This document shows, piece by piece, positions 36,501 through 47,700 of a stretch of 64,000 nt of DNA. The stretch is from Mya arenaria. Lineage: Eukaryota > Mollusca > Bivalvia > Myida > Myidae. How positions within the stretch are numbered: the stretch's first letter is position 1; each line of letters opens with the position of its first letter. A program made the translations under genes and the position numbers. Under the pieces are notes generated by a model, which saw nothing but the letters and a program-made list of their open reading frames with translations, ran no database searches and had not been told where the DNA came from. Location: assembly GCF_026914265.1 (NCBI RefSeq), contig NC_069125.1:71750046-71814045 (forward strand), in the 5' to 3' direction.

Positions 36501-37839
36501 TTGAATGTTTTGAATGTCGTAAATGTTGTAAATGTTGTAAATGTTTTGAATGCTTTAGAATGTCGTGGATATTGTTAACTGTAGTGAATATTGTGAATGT
36601 TTTGAATGCTTGACTGTCATGAATGACATGAATGTCGTGAATGATATTAAATGTTGTGAATGTTGCGAATGATATTAAATGTTGTGATTGTTGCGAATGA
36701 TATTAAATGTTGTGAATGTTGCGAATGTTTTGTATATCGCGAATGTTGTGAATTTCGCAAATGTCGAAAATGTAAAGAATTGTGTTAATGTCTTGAATAT
36801 TAATAATGTCGCGAATGCTGTGAATGTTGTGAATTTTGTGAATGTTGTAATTGTCCTCTATATTCTGAATGTTAAGAGAATGTCGCATGTTGCTCAGACA
36901 ATAAAAACTCGTACGTCGATTATACCTATATGTTGAGGCGAGTGCGCACATCTAGTATCTAGTTCCACATCCAGCGAAAATATTCGGTTACATTTGATAG
37001 TCTTGTTATACAGTTTTGTAACCTACCGGTTCTGGCTTTTTGTAGAAGGGGTTTTGTATGTTAATCTGAGTATGGACACAGTGAGAGCACTTGTGGTTTG
37101 AAGATGGTCCGTGTTTGACACTCTTGCCATAATTTTGGTTCGTCAGGCTAAACTTGGGCCCGCCCTTGGAAGACTTCTTCTTGTTGCTGTTATGACTCGA
37201 CAGGGAGAAAGATGATGACTTCTTGTTCTTGTTCTTTTTGGTATTGTCTCTCCTTTGAAACACATCAATTATTTGAAACAGCTGTCGTGCAGTGAAATTT
37301 ACCATTTATCAAAGCAGAGGAGTCTTAAGTGATTAGCAAGACTTTAGTTTAATTAGTGTTCAAGTCAATGAGAAACGGTTGAATTCAGTTCGAAATTTCA
37401 ACTTAATAATACGCTTCTTTTACGTTGCCAAAAACATTTTTCTTCAGCGTTAAATGGCCAAACCAGCAACAACTGGTTCCGCGTCCATTTTCGTTTCATC
37501 AATAAATACAGTCAACACCATTACCCATCATATATACTACCTGGCTTTGAGTTTCGATTTTGTCAATGAAAATGACGAGCCCTCGGCCACTTCAAAACAA
37601 GAACCTGTAGTGAATGAAATACGCAACGTGAAAAAAACATACAAAAACAGCTAACGATTTAAATAATGGTTAAAAATAAGTTTATCAATTATTTCTTTTC
37701 ACTATTTAACGAAAATTAACGCCAAAGCAGTATGAGATTGTATGTTATGTTGTTAAATCTTTTAATATATAGTCTTACCAATGATGATAACAAATATTCC
37801 CAAATAAAGCCCCAAACGGGCAGGATCCGCATACCACAT
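30503..37839 (-). CDS. secreted protein with two DUF3011-like domains, 7 exons, complete
   Basis: Exons 37839-37779, 37604-37541, 37252-37027, 35419-35318, 35030-34892, 33274-33151 and 30593-30503 join with every phase agreeing into 268 codons plus TAA. Residues 1-21 are a signal peptide (hydrophobic LGLYLGIFVIII). Residues 25-117 are Lys/Ser/Asn-rich with a KCSHC motif (C97, C100). Domain 1 (about 120-197) has EMNC, YRECSV, a Cys-x-x-Gly turn, SEIWVNYGCRAKF and VCY. Domain 2 (about 199-268) has TMNC, HECP, RCTENKSWGRDKKGIWV, DNCSATFRV. The Cys/WG/IWV/C-x-A-x-F pattern resembles DUF3011 (a domain of unknown function, better known from bacteria). A secreted, possibly glycan- or matrix-binding role is inferred only from architecture. 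The Lys-rich linker could also suit an extracellular matrix or shell protein. Confidence 0.85.
31071..31479. mobile_element. MITE, GGCCCCAAT-type termini
   Basis: The right end, TTGAGTATTTTCGTGATATTGGGGCCA, is mirrored at the left by a diverged TGGC.AATGTCTTTATATTATC. Subterminal CAATCTTAACTCATTT / AAATGAGTTGAGATTG pair as well. The two frames within it (31046-31309, 31321-31518) are AT-rich noise. It lies in the last intron of the DUF3011-like gene. Confidence 0.65.
33151..33274 (-). CDS. DUF3011-like gene exon 6 (domain 2, first half)
   Basis: The TATTTTCTAG| acceptor completes a Gly codon; then ETEPMTMNC, RRHECPYQLRGVHVIIKV, LWSYGTG; CAG|GTCAGG donor, phase 2. MNC and the following EC align with exon 4 (MNC, YREC). 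Confidence 0.8.
34264..34563. mobile_element. GC-rich MITE, copy 1
   Basis: The ends GCACCAGTTAATTGTAA and TTACAATTGATTGGTGC are inverted repeats. The GC-rich interior has CCCCGCCCTGCGGGGACGAA and TTTCGGTCCAACC. A second, oppositely oriented copy lies at 56570-56835. Open frames here on both strands are not genes. Confidence 0.85.
34892..35030 (-). CDS. DUF3011-like gene exon 5 (domain 1, second half)
   Basis: TGACACAG| acceptor; VRVKTEYPTSKNKC, ENFGIIGGSEIWVNYGCRAK, FLVCYEK; AAAG|GTAACG donor, phase 1. Confidence 0.9.
35318..35419 (-). CDS. DUF3011-like gene exon 4 (domain 1, first half)
   Basis: CCGCCACAG| acceptor; EFRCPGESVEMNCLSC then KVYRECSVAGAIKITE; GAG|GTGAAA donor, phase 0. GC content is far above the flanks. 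Confidence 0.88.
35780..36080 (-). repeat. degenerate 9-bp satellite, inverted block
   Basis: ACATTCACG-like words repeat with 9-base periodicity, interrupted by a 36-bp duplication (CAAGAGCCACGACAATCCCA and its CAAGAGTC copy). It is the reverse complement of the block at 36240-36890. Confidence 0.85.
36240..36890 (+). repeat. degenerate 9-bp satellite, direct block
   Basis: GAATGTTGT / GAATGTCGT words recur with mostly 9-base spacing for about 650 bp. Because 9 is a multiple of three, frames such as 36688-36936 stay open with N-V-V repeats; these are not genes. Confidence 0.9.
37027..37252 (-). CDS. DUF3011-like gene exon 3 (Lys/Ser-rich, CxxC)
   Basis: The acceptor GTTTCAAAG| joins in phase 2 to exon 2. 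75 codons are rich in Lys, Ser and Asn, with SSNHKCSHC near the end and KKPEP before the CCG|GTAGGT donor (phase 0). Reading straight upstream to an ATG at 37305 is also open, but the spliced version supplies the signal peptide. Confidence 0.8.
37541..37604 (-). CDS. DUF3011-like gene exon 2
   Basis: CACTACAG| acceptor. 64 bases complete a Gly codon and then encode SCFEVAEGSSFSLTKSKLKA. The donor is AG|GTAGTA, phase 2. Confidence 0.78.
37779..37839 (-). CDS. DUF3011-like gene exon 1 (signal peptide)
   Basis: ATG at 37839, MWYADPARLGLYLGIFVIII, then a G|GTAAGAC donor in phase 1. Confidence 0.8.
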
Positions 37840-39229
37840 TGCTTGTGTGCCTTGTTGATTTATTGCGCTAAAACTCTTATGGTCCCACAAACAATGTGTT
37901 TAACATTTAAAGGCCGGTTGCGCAGAATCGGAGGCCAACGCAATATTATCGGTTACCAAACCTGGAAATATGGGTGGGATGAGTAATTTGGACTGTTTGA
38001 AATATATATACATAAATATGTTTTGTAACGAAAACAGTACCAGTCTAAATGTTATATTACGACGATAAAGAATATTAAATATAAAACTTTTCATTGGAAA
38101 ACACACAAACGTATAAAATTTGTATTAAAACATAAACATGTTCTTTTGATGATGAAATAAAGATTAATGAATTTAATTTGAATAATTTTACATTTTAAAC
38201 ATTAAATATTTGTTTATAAACGTTAAACATGTGGTGATCTAGTGTTTTTAAATACGGCATTAGACCGGACATGAGCCTCCAACAAGCGCCTTTAAAAAAC
38301 AAAGAAACGGCTCAAGCAGCAGCTGTTTGTCAGAATTTATCCGAGCGGAATGTGCGTGCGCGGATTTCATTAATGCCATTTACGTTGACAAATCATTAGG
38401 TTGACTTCAGTAACTATTTGGTTCCTGACCTACACAGTATAAGTAACTTAACACCAAGTCATCTGGAAGAGTCCATGGTTGCATACATAGTATCCATGTT
38501 TGTACAATCCCTGATAGTAGAGAGAAATTCCAAGAAGGCTATAAGTATAGATAATGTGCTTCCGGTGCGGACGGGAAAAACACGGGAGGGCACGTCCGGA
38601 ATCCGGTGACGTAGCGTGCCTAAGGGTCTGATTTTTCCATCAGAACCTGAAATACATGAATGATATACTTTCTCTTGCATACCTTTAAAACAAATTTCAT
38701 CAGATATTATATAAAACATATGTTTTGTTCATTTCCCTAAAGCGAACATTCGTCGTTGTTTACTGACGTCGTGACGCGCAGTAATTTGAAATAATCGGAA
38801 CTCCTCGGCTATTTCCCATCAAGAGAAAATAGCCAAGGATTTCCAAATGTTTTAACAGTTGACGGCAAATAGTTCTAAAGAACATTATTTCTATAGAGTT
38901 TGATTATTTTTGTAACGTTCTCTTTTAATATAATTATTTATTTCATTTTGCTCATTAAACGTAATTTATTAAATAGTATTTAAATAAAAATCAGAATATT
39001 TTGAACAGGCGCGTTGTTGCACGCTTGACTTATCTTCCATGGGTTGGAAGTTCGATTTTTCAGGACTTGTTACTTGACTGGCACCACTTTTACGGTACGC
39101 AATAAAAATATTCTTTGTTCTCTATACACATTTACGAAGGCCATAAAAAGCTGTCACAGAGACAGCGTGCTCGACTATTCTGCCGCTTTTAAGTTTAAGG
39201 ATTGAAAAGTTTATTGAAAAAAAATAATA
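37840..39229. other. intergenic stretch upstream of the DUF3011-like gene
   Basis: Contains the hairpin at 38797-38844. A frame pair at 38418-38719, with a GC-rich stretch around CGTCCGGAATCCGGTGACG, may be a transposon remnant. No gene is supported. Confidence 0.4.
38797..38844. repeat. short hairpin
   Basis: GGAACTCCTCGGCTATTTCC is mirrored by GAAAATAGCCAAGGATTTCC with a small loop. Confidence 0.75.
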
Positions 39230-39780
39230 AAAGGGCAAAATTGTCATTATATGCAAGAAAGGGTTATAATACTAAGTCGAATAATAAAGGAGCAAACTGT
39301 ATATTATATGCAAGATTTATCTAACTTGATATTTAAAAATGTGGGATGATTGGGAGCCCTTGTTAAAAGTAACAATGCAATACATGATGTATTTGCTGAG
39401 ATATCGACTTAAATGTGGTAATATGCAAAACCTTAACCAGGATCAAGGGTCATAATTAGCACTGTATGCAACATAGAGTTATTTCACTTGCTTATTCAAG
39501 TACACATGTAGGTTGGATGGCTGAGTACCACTGTATAAAGTCTCAATGCAATACATCCCGTAGTAGCTGAGATATCAACCTATATATGCCTTCATGCAAA
39601 ACCTTACCCAGAATTTCGAAGTCGTATTATAAATGGCAATAATTTGCATTATATGCAAGAAGGAATGATCATACTAGATTAATCAAGTATGTTGGATAGT
39701 TGGGAACACATGTCTAAAGTTACAATGCAATAATGAATAGATAATGTATTTGCTGCGATATTGACTGAGATGTACTAGAA
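39230..39780. repeat. diverged ~190-bp tandem repeats, about 3 copies
   Basis: AATGCAATACAT, GCTGAGATAT, ATGCAAAACCTTA and TTATATGCAAGA recur in the same order about every 190 bases. The array abuts the LINE fragment. Confidence 0.7.
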
Positions 39781-39784
39781 ATCG

Positions 39785-40290
39785 AGGCCGGTAGATGGCA
39801 TAAACCTGAATCTATACCTGTTAGTGAACGAAAATGTCAAATTTGTAATATCCTCGAAGATGAGTTTCATTTTTTGTTAGAATGTACATTGTATAATGAT
39901 TTAAGAAAACAATACATCAGTAAATATTATTGGAAAAGACCAAATGTACTGAAATTTGTTGAACTTATTGCTAGTGATAGGAAAGCTACATGTAGAAAAT
40001 TATCGATGTAATACATAAAGCTTTTGAATTAAGAAATACTTTTGTTTATATCTGTATAACAGCCACTGTCTCCTCACTGCAATAATATTATAGTATTATA
40101 TATATAATAGTTTGAATTATATAATAATATAGTGTTAGTTATTGTAAAAAAATAAATAAACAATAATGTAACTATGAAATTGTATTTGACCACTGATCTA
40201 TGAATTGTCATGATATATGTATATATGCAAAATTCTTGTATGCTCTTGGGCCTATGGCCATTATGCATTTGAAATAAACTATATATATAA
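39785..40290 (+). mobile_element. 3' end of a non-LTR retrotransposon (LINE), degenerate
   Basis: A frame from 39785 reads EAGRWHKPESIPVSERKCQI, CNILEDEFHFLLECTLYNDL and YYWKRP. This is the Cys-x-x-Cys ... His ... Cys knuckle region seen at the C-terminus of LINE reverse transcriptases. It stops at 40009-40011 near LSM; a one-base shift restores HKAFELRNTF, so the copy is broken. A 3' tail with GGGCCTATGGCCATTATGCA, AATAAA (40273-40278) and an AT-simple end follows. Upstream reverse transcriptase sequence is absent, typical of 5' truncation. Confidence 0.7.
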
Positions 40291-43200
40291 GCTGTGTTCT
40301 ATTCTCACCAAACAATTCAACCACAAACGCCAAACGCAGGCAAAATATGAACGTTTTTAAAAGATACGCCCAATTTGAAAAAGTCTCAAATTTATCAAAA
40401 ATAGTAAACCCCACTGCTTTTACAATACTTATCTACCCGGTAATAATATCCATCTTTGCATTTTTAAGATTGATAGTTTAAGATATGTTTCAAACACCAC
40501 AATGTGAGATGTTGCCATGCTGCCAGTCCAAAAATGAGTCTCAGAGAACCTACCCCTTTCTGCAAAAATATGTTGAACATAAAAATTCTTTAATTAAACA
40601 GTTCAACTCATTCATTGTACACCCGGGAATTTAAGTAATAGCCTCTTTTGTGTTTGCTGAAAATGTGTAATTAAATAATGTTAAGTCCAAGAAATACAGG
40701 TATTTTGTATTTTTTAATCGTCTTCAATCATATACAGATCACAATATCTTCACAAAACAAATATACAAACATGAAAAACATGCATATCTGAAAGAACAGT
40801 ACAATTCCTAAAATGTTAAAAATACAATACAAACCCTCTGTCAATAAGGAAAACTTCTATTAAAAGTATAATACATTTATCCCTCTATCTATAAGGATAA
40901 TAGATATAAATGCTCACATGTATATTTGTACAATTAAATAATAATACATCTCAATGTAAAATTAAATAAAAATGTGCTTTACATATCAACATTACAATGA
41001 TTATGAAGATGAAAGTACGCCAACAATACAATAAACATTGAAAATGCAAAAATATATCACAAAACATAATGGATTAAAAGATGAAAAGAGGTTTGAGCGT
41101 GAAAATTAGAACAGTGTGTTTAACTTTGGTTAAAATTACTAAAATAAGATGTCAATCTAAACTTCTGACCGAATTAAGTTAAGAAAAGCAACCACAGAGG
41201 CAAAATATACTTCTAGCAAACAGACACATAGCAACAGTTTTCAAAAACCTTTCATTAGTAGATATTCATAGACATCAATTTCAATTAAGACGAATGTGAA
41301 CATTAGATCTTGTGCATTGAAAACTTTTAATGGACTAGATTCTACACAAAAAGTTAAAACAATCTCAATCCTTATGCAAAAATTGCAACTAACTAGTATA
41401 AAATGTCTTAGCGACCCTGGTCATTCCTTGAAATGACTAAAACATAAATATTTAATATCTTTATTCCAGTGAATAGCAATTTTAATCGTTTATTGATACA
41501 TTGGATTCAAGTTAGGCCAACTGAAATATCAGAGAGGAAAACACATTCTGTTCATCGTTCAAAGTGCTTGAAGAAGCAAGATTAGCACCATTTATCAATT
41601 TCTCCATGATGATCGGAATGTAGGATTCAAATGAAGTTCTCAACATTTACAGTTGGCAAACAAAACTTACACAAAATATCATTTAGAATATTATAACCAT
41701 GACATCATGAAATGTTTGAGATGTCAGCTCAACAGTTTTGAATTGGCTTGAGAGAATTCTCCACTTTTAAAATTCTAAAATAATGTGTATAGTGTAAATA
41801 TGTAATGCTTATAAGCTTTCAATTATTTGAATTATAAATTCTAACTATTAATAAATAAACTGTATTATGTTAAATTAATTAGGAATATAGCATGCATTCT
41901 CAGCAGCAAACCCATTATTAAATACCTTTGATGGGTTTCCATGGGCAATATGGCACGTGTAAATGGTGTTAATCACATCTATAAATAACTCATCAAATAC
42001 AATCAAGAGTCAATACTGAAAACAAACACAACCAATCAAATATTTATATATTAATTTACCTGTTTGTTACATCGTGATCGTTTCAGGTTTGAAGTGTTAT
42101 TATTAATACATGTTAAACACTTTGGCAACCAAACATGTTTCCTCCATGAACAAGTATCGGTTCAAGTCATTTTAAACGGAACAGTTATCATACATAAACT
42201 AATAATGTATTTGTTAACAATAGCATGTATGCTAAGTTTAATTTTTATTTTTTTAAAAAGTGTTCTTGCTATGGCAAAAAGTAAAGTTTGTTCATGACTA
42301 TACTGCTAAAACACAACACAAGCACTAAGATGGTAACTTGACTTCTTTCTTAAAAAACACATCCAAATTAAAACTAAACAAAACTGAAATAACTCAATCT
42401 TTATAACTAAAAACATTTTCTAGGGTCTTGTTTTGCAGATATCATGTACAAAATTAAAGCAGCATGCACATCTCAGCTTTGAGGACATCATGTACAAAGC
42501 TTTGCAGACATCAAGTTAATCTTTAAATGCATGTAAACAATATCACTTTCTCTACAACAAGCATAAACTGTACATAAACTGTACATACTAAAAATCTATG
42601 ACGTCTTACTTTAGACTAAACTTTCAAAATTTACAACCAATGAATACCTAACATATGTTCAAAATGACAACGAAATGAATACATGATTAGTTACAATGTA
42701 TGTACGAAAACAATGAATGAATACAATGACAGGGAAAACTGACACACCGTTAGATAAATAGCTCCTTTTCAAAAGGTTCAACTCGTAACTATTTGTATTG
42801 CTTACATGTATGTAATTGATGGGACTAAGAAAAGAGATAAGTTGAGAAGAAAATAGGTAACACACTAAATGCACTTTTGTACTACGAGTGGCGAGGATCA
42901 GTTGAGAATGAAAGTGATCTAAATACACTACAGTATGATGCGTATCAAAAAATAGAATTGCACATAATGGGACACTGATCATTCAGAGGACATCATTACA
43001 CCGTAATCTCCATGTTCCAGACTTATAGATGATATCATTACATGGTAATCTCTATGTTCCAGACTAATAGAAGGTTTTGTTCACATATTCTAATAAATGA
43101 TTCCTATGATGACAGAATTTCGACATAAATACAATATCAACATTAAATGTTGGCATGATTCAAAAAAGTGAAAAATGCATGTTGATGTAAGGTGGACCTC

Positions 43201-44605
43201 AACATATACGCAAATTTACAGCTGGCCCCAATTTCTCAAAAATTCTTAATACTTGAGTATCTTATTTCATTTAGCAAAATTACTTACCTAAATATGATTC
43301 TAAGAAAAACAAAAGGTTGTTTATCTTATTTATCTCAAATACGATTTTCATTAAAAGCCTCAAACATCTTCAAAAGAAAGAAATAAAAAAAATATACCAA
43401 ATCAAGAATTATGTGTTGAGCTTGATCCTGTTAGCGAGGACTTATGATGTTTCGAGAAATTGGGGCCTGTTTAACTGATAGAATACTCCTCTTAAATAAC
43501 TAACACATTTTCTGTATGTGTCCAATGAAATGAACATGAGTTGGTCCAAGAAATATGATTAAAAGTCATTTTCAGAAACTGCTTGAAATTCTGTTCCGTT
43601 TCATTTCCAATTTTAACTATTATGCTAAAAACTCTGTGTATATTCTGTTAACAGAATGAGAAATGACATGAGCAAGTGATATCAATGGAAGATCTTTTTG
43701 GTAGATCGTTCTGATTTGATTTTCAATTTAATATCAAAAGACATTGAACTGACTTTTCTAAGAATTCGCTGACACTACTTGCAACTAATTTCTGGTAAGG
43801 ACCCATTTTATCGCCAGTACCAATTAATTGCCCACCTTGTTTAGCAATTCAATTATCATTGCTTTTCTTACATATTATGGTTTTGTGTTCTTCAAAATAG
43901 TAGCTTCAAAATATGAAAACTTAATATTTTCTGCTGTGGCATTTTATATATCACCAATATTGAAAATGCACAAGGTTGTGCCATGTTTCTTCCAGCGGAG
44001 GGAATATCGATTTTTTACTACTCAATAGTGCTGAAATATTTCACCCCAAAATACTCTTTTAAACAGAGCAATATATTCAATAATATAGAAAGGAAAAAAA
44101 TGCAATATTAAAATGTCAGGAACAATTTTTTGAACTATTTTTAAATAATAACAATTTTCTAAAGTGGACAATTATTTGGTACAGTATACTTTCATTTCAT
44201 TGAATGTGGTTCTTAAAATAATCATTCACTATAAATCTTATCAAATTGCTTTAAAAATACATGTTCCTTTTTCCCTGTGAGAATTCATTTGAAAATATTC
44301 AGTATTTAAAAAAACCCACTCCATTTCTGGATGAAAACGTGTCCTTAACCAGAACAACAAAATAATTATGAAGATATATAGGATTAAGACCTGAGAGAAA
44401 ACAAAAATAACCAAAGGTGTCAGGCTAAACCAAGATTAACCAAGAAAAGTTAATTATGTGTCCATTCAACAGAAAACAATTTTAAGCTCTGCAAAATATA
44501 TTGGTAAGCACAATCTGGTCGAAACAAGAATGGCTTAACCAACTGATTTGGTCTAATATCTGGTAGGTGGATAATAAGTGGTTTTGGTCCCTTGGAAGGC
44601 AATGT
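40291..44605. other. non-coding stretch, probably partly tetraspanin 3'UTR
   Basis: No exon was found. It lies directly downstream (minus strand) of the tetraspanin stop and contains many possible AATAAA signals, so the transcript end cannot be placed. A ~45-bp duplication (CATTACA.GGTAATCTC.ATG) lies at 42990-43070. Confidence 0.4.
43224..43467. mobile_element. MITE with GGCCCCAATTTCT termini
   Basis: GGCCCCAATTTCTCAAAAAT at the left and TTTCGAGAAATTGGGGCC at the right are inverted repeats about 240 bp apart. The terminal motif resembles that of the element at 31071-31479. Confidence 0.8.
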
Positions 44606-44761
44606 TCAAGACTGGTAGAGGTTGGCGTATGGTCCACCACGGGCGGGGTACGGGGATTTCTCCTGCGTGCGGGCCATCTCATACACGACGTCATCCTCCC
44701 GTGGCTCTGGACTCTTTTTTAAGTGATACAGTGTCAGCGCCGTAAATACTATACACAGGAT
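44606..44761 (-). CDS. tetraspanin exon 8 (TM4 end, tail, stop)
   Basis: TTACTTCTAG| acceptor; ILCIVFTALTLYHLKKSPEP, EDDVVYEMARTQEKSPYPAR, GGPYANLYQS and TGA at 44608-44606. Confidence 0.93.
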   Translation of the reverse strand: MLCIVFTALTLYHLKKSPEPREDDVVYEMARTQEKSPYPARGGPYANLYQS

Positions 44762-47700
44762 CTAGAAGTAATAAAGGGAACATTTCTTCATCACACAGCC
44801 AAAATTATTAATCAATTTCATAATATTACATAGAATGAGATTAGTCTACCAGTGATTTAACTCTTTAAGTTTTTTTCATTTCTTAGCTTATTCAGGCCTT
44901 GCTTGTTGAAGTCAGAGTTCACCCAACAAACAATGACTGAATGTTCACAACTCAAATTTTCTAATCATATAATTGATACAAGGCAAAAATGTTTTTAGAA
45001 AGAGCTGTGATTGATTGTTTCGACTAAATAGAACATACTTCAAACAAAAACTAACACAATTGCCTATTCCTCATATGCATCAAAGAGACTGAATGCTCTC
45101 TTATCTAAATTTTTATCAAATTCAAAATGTTAATGTGTAAATGTTTTTCAATGTTTTTTCAACATCTTTGTGATTGAAATATATATTTAATATAAAGATA
45201 TGAAATTATACTGAGAAATTGGCAATATTTTCAAAATAAACTTATTCTGTTTTTTCTTACCTGAAGTCCAACTATGACGAAGGCAATGATTGCTGGATAG
45301 GTGATGTTCTCTTGGATAAAGTCTACAAATGCCTGACCACAACCCTGTATAAATTTGAAACATGTTGATATAAAAATATGAAATAAAATGATTCCGTTTT
45401 AAGCAAGGGCATACGATTATAATCCCGAAGACAAATACACATTAAACTGCTGTTTAATGGTTTTTATCCATAGACTGGAATTAAAGACAAATTACACTGA
45501 TGAAAGTCAAAGGGGTTGTTATTTAATGAAAATGTTCTTTGGTGTCCTATTTTAAGCTCCTATGTCATAATAAGACAAGTAGTTAACAAACAGTCTGTAG
45601 GCAACTGATAGTCAAAATCTTCTTAGAACCCCTCCCCTTTCACAGGGAGTCTAAGATAGACCACCCCCTTAACAGGGAGTGTAAAATAGAACCCCCCTTT
45701 CACATAGAGTATAAGATAGACCACCCCTTTCACTTGGAGTTTTAGATAGACTCCCCTTTCAAATGGAGTCTAAGATAGACCCCCCCTCCTTTCAGATGGA
45801 GTCTTAGACAATCCATGGCAAAACTCAACAGCCTCATGCCTAAATTTCAGCCAGGTCTGATTTTGAACATACATGTAATAGAATTAATTTTTAGATTAGT
45901 TTTCTGGAAGATAAATACTGTTGTTACTTAAAGGATGCCGTAATTGACCACTTAAATTTGCGCACATTCGGTCTTTTTAAGGATCTATTCTCTAATTCTG
46001 CGACTTGAAACAAAGAGACTTCAGCCTGATAACAAGAGGCCCATGAAGACCTGTGCTCTACTGGCTTGCCTAATTAGTAAGCAGTTGAAGTCTTTCTTGG
46101 GCAGCACGGAATCTTATCCAAGTCTCTTGATTGTTTGTCAAGTATGCTATCGGCTATACTACCATAACATTATGCCATTTATCGCAAATTTAACTTTTAA
46201 ACCTACTGTAATAGGGTTGCAGTACCCGGTATTGGTACAGTACCAAATAGTCATTTAAAAAATAACTGGTATATACCATTTTGTAAAAAAAGGTTACGAT
46301 ATTGATATTTTTCACATTAAAAATAGAAATTGCAATCAAATCCCATCCTTGATATACACATATTACTGTTGAAAATGTAAAAAATAACGTACTTAAAACT
46401 AAAGAAAAAAGAGGGTGACATTGAACAGTACCAATGGTACGCATTTCAAGTTGTCTGCATGAATATCGGAGACTTCGTACCAATATGATATTGTACCAGG
46501 AGACTTCATAACTACTGCTGGGGAAATCATACCAGTTATATATATTGTATAGTTATTGGGTTTTTGTAGCCAACATGAAATATGGTGAATGTGTCCTGAA
46601 ATGTTTTAAACCAAACAACAGTAGATATAAATACAAAATTAAGGATGCTGGTTCTGAACACAGGTTCAAGTTCTGTCAAGTTCCTGTGGTTCTGAACAAT
46701 GTTTGTTTATTGGTAACAGTTTTAATAATGTGTACAACAAAATAAACTTGGAATTACAAGAAATATTATTTTTGAATTTGCATTTGAATATGGTATATGT
46801 TAAGTGCTGTATTAATGTCTGCTTTGTATGATTATATGATTTGTACGATTTGTTAGTGCTATAATTTAATAAAATTAAAAATAAAAATAACTGGCATAAA
46901 TATATATTATTGTATAACACTTGTTGTGGTTGAGAACTGTTTATCACACCATTCTAAACCTCAAGTACCCCAATTGTCTTCTTTAACGACCAAGTTAGCA
47001 TCTACTTATCACCTTTTAAAAACCTAATATAGTGCATACGTGGTATGATGTCTCCAAGAATGGTACATATTGGAGTGGTTTGGCATTGAAGAGGTACAAA
47101 GTCTACACTCTAAGAAATATTTTTTCAAGCGTTGTTATTCCTGTCAATAAAGATGAAGCCATTGTAAGCTCTATCAAAGCAATTCTGTCAAAAGTATATT
47201 ATTTATTTGTATATAAATGTTGTACAATGTCGTTATCAGAAAAGTCATACCTTTTTATTAATGTTTGGGTTGGGTGTTTGTAGCTGGTTTGCTGTCTCCT
47301 CAGGATCACTTACGTACATTCGGCAGTACCTACAAGAAATGGGACAGGTTTCTTTTATCAAGTTACACTAGTAATGACATTGGAATCCATGCTGAATATC
47401 AGATAAATTTAACTTCTCCTCTGATTTTCAACAAAGTGAAAGAAGGCATCTGATTCGCTGACTGACATTCATCAGAAGGTGATTGGCTGAGTTTCAGATC
47501 CTAATGGAGATCATATTGTGAACATGATTTCATTCAGATGGAATACATGAACATCTTTCATCAATAAATGAGACTGTGCTATCACTAGTGTATAATGCAA
47601 AATATAAGTACTTGTATTCAGAGTATGAGATGTCCTCATATCGCTTGTAGTCTGCACAGCAGGTGAGTGGTGCCATGTCCTTGCGCTCGCCAGGCTTCTC

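Noticed and set aside
35759..36951. N-V-V-N repeated frames on both strands
   Set aside because: Degenerate 9-bp satellite; open in both directions and without signal peptide or splice support.
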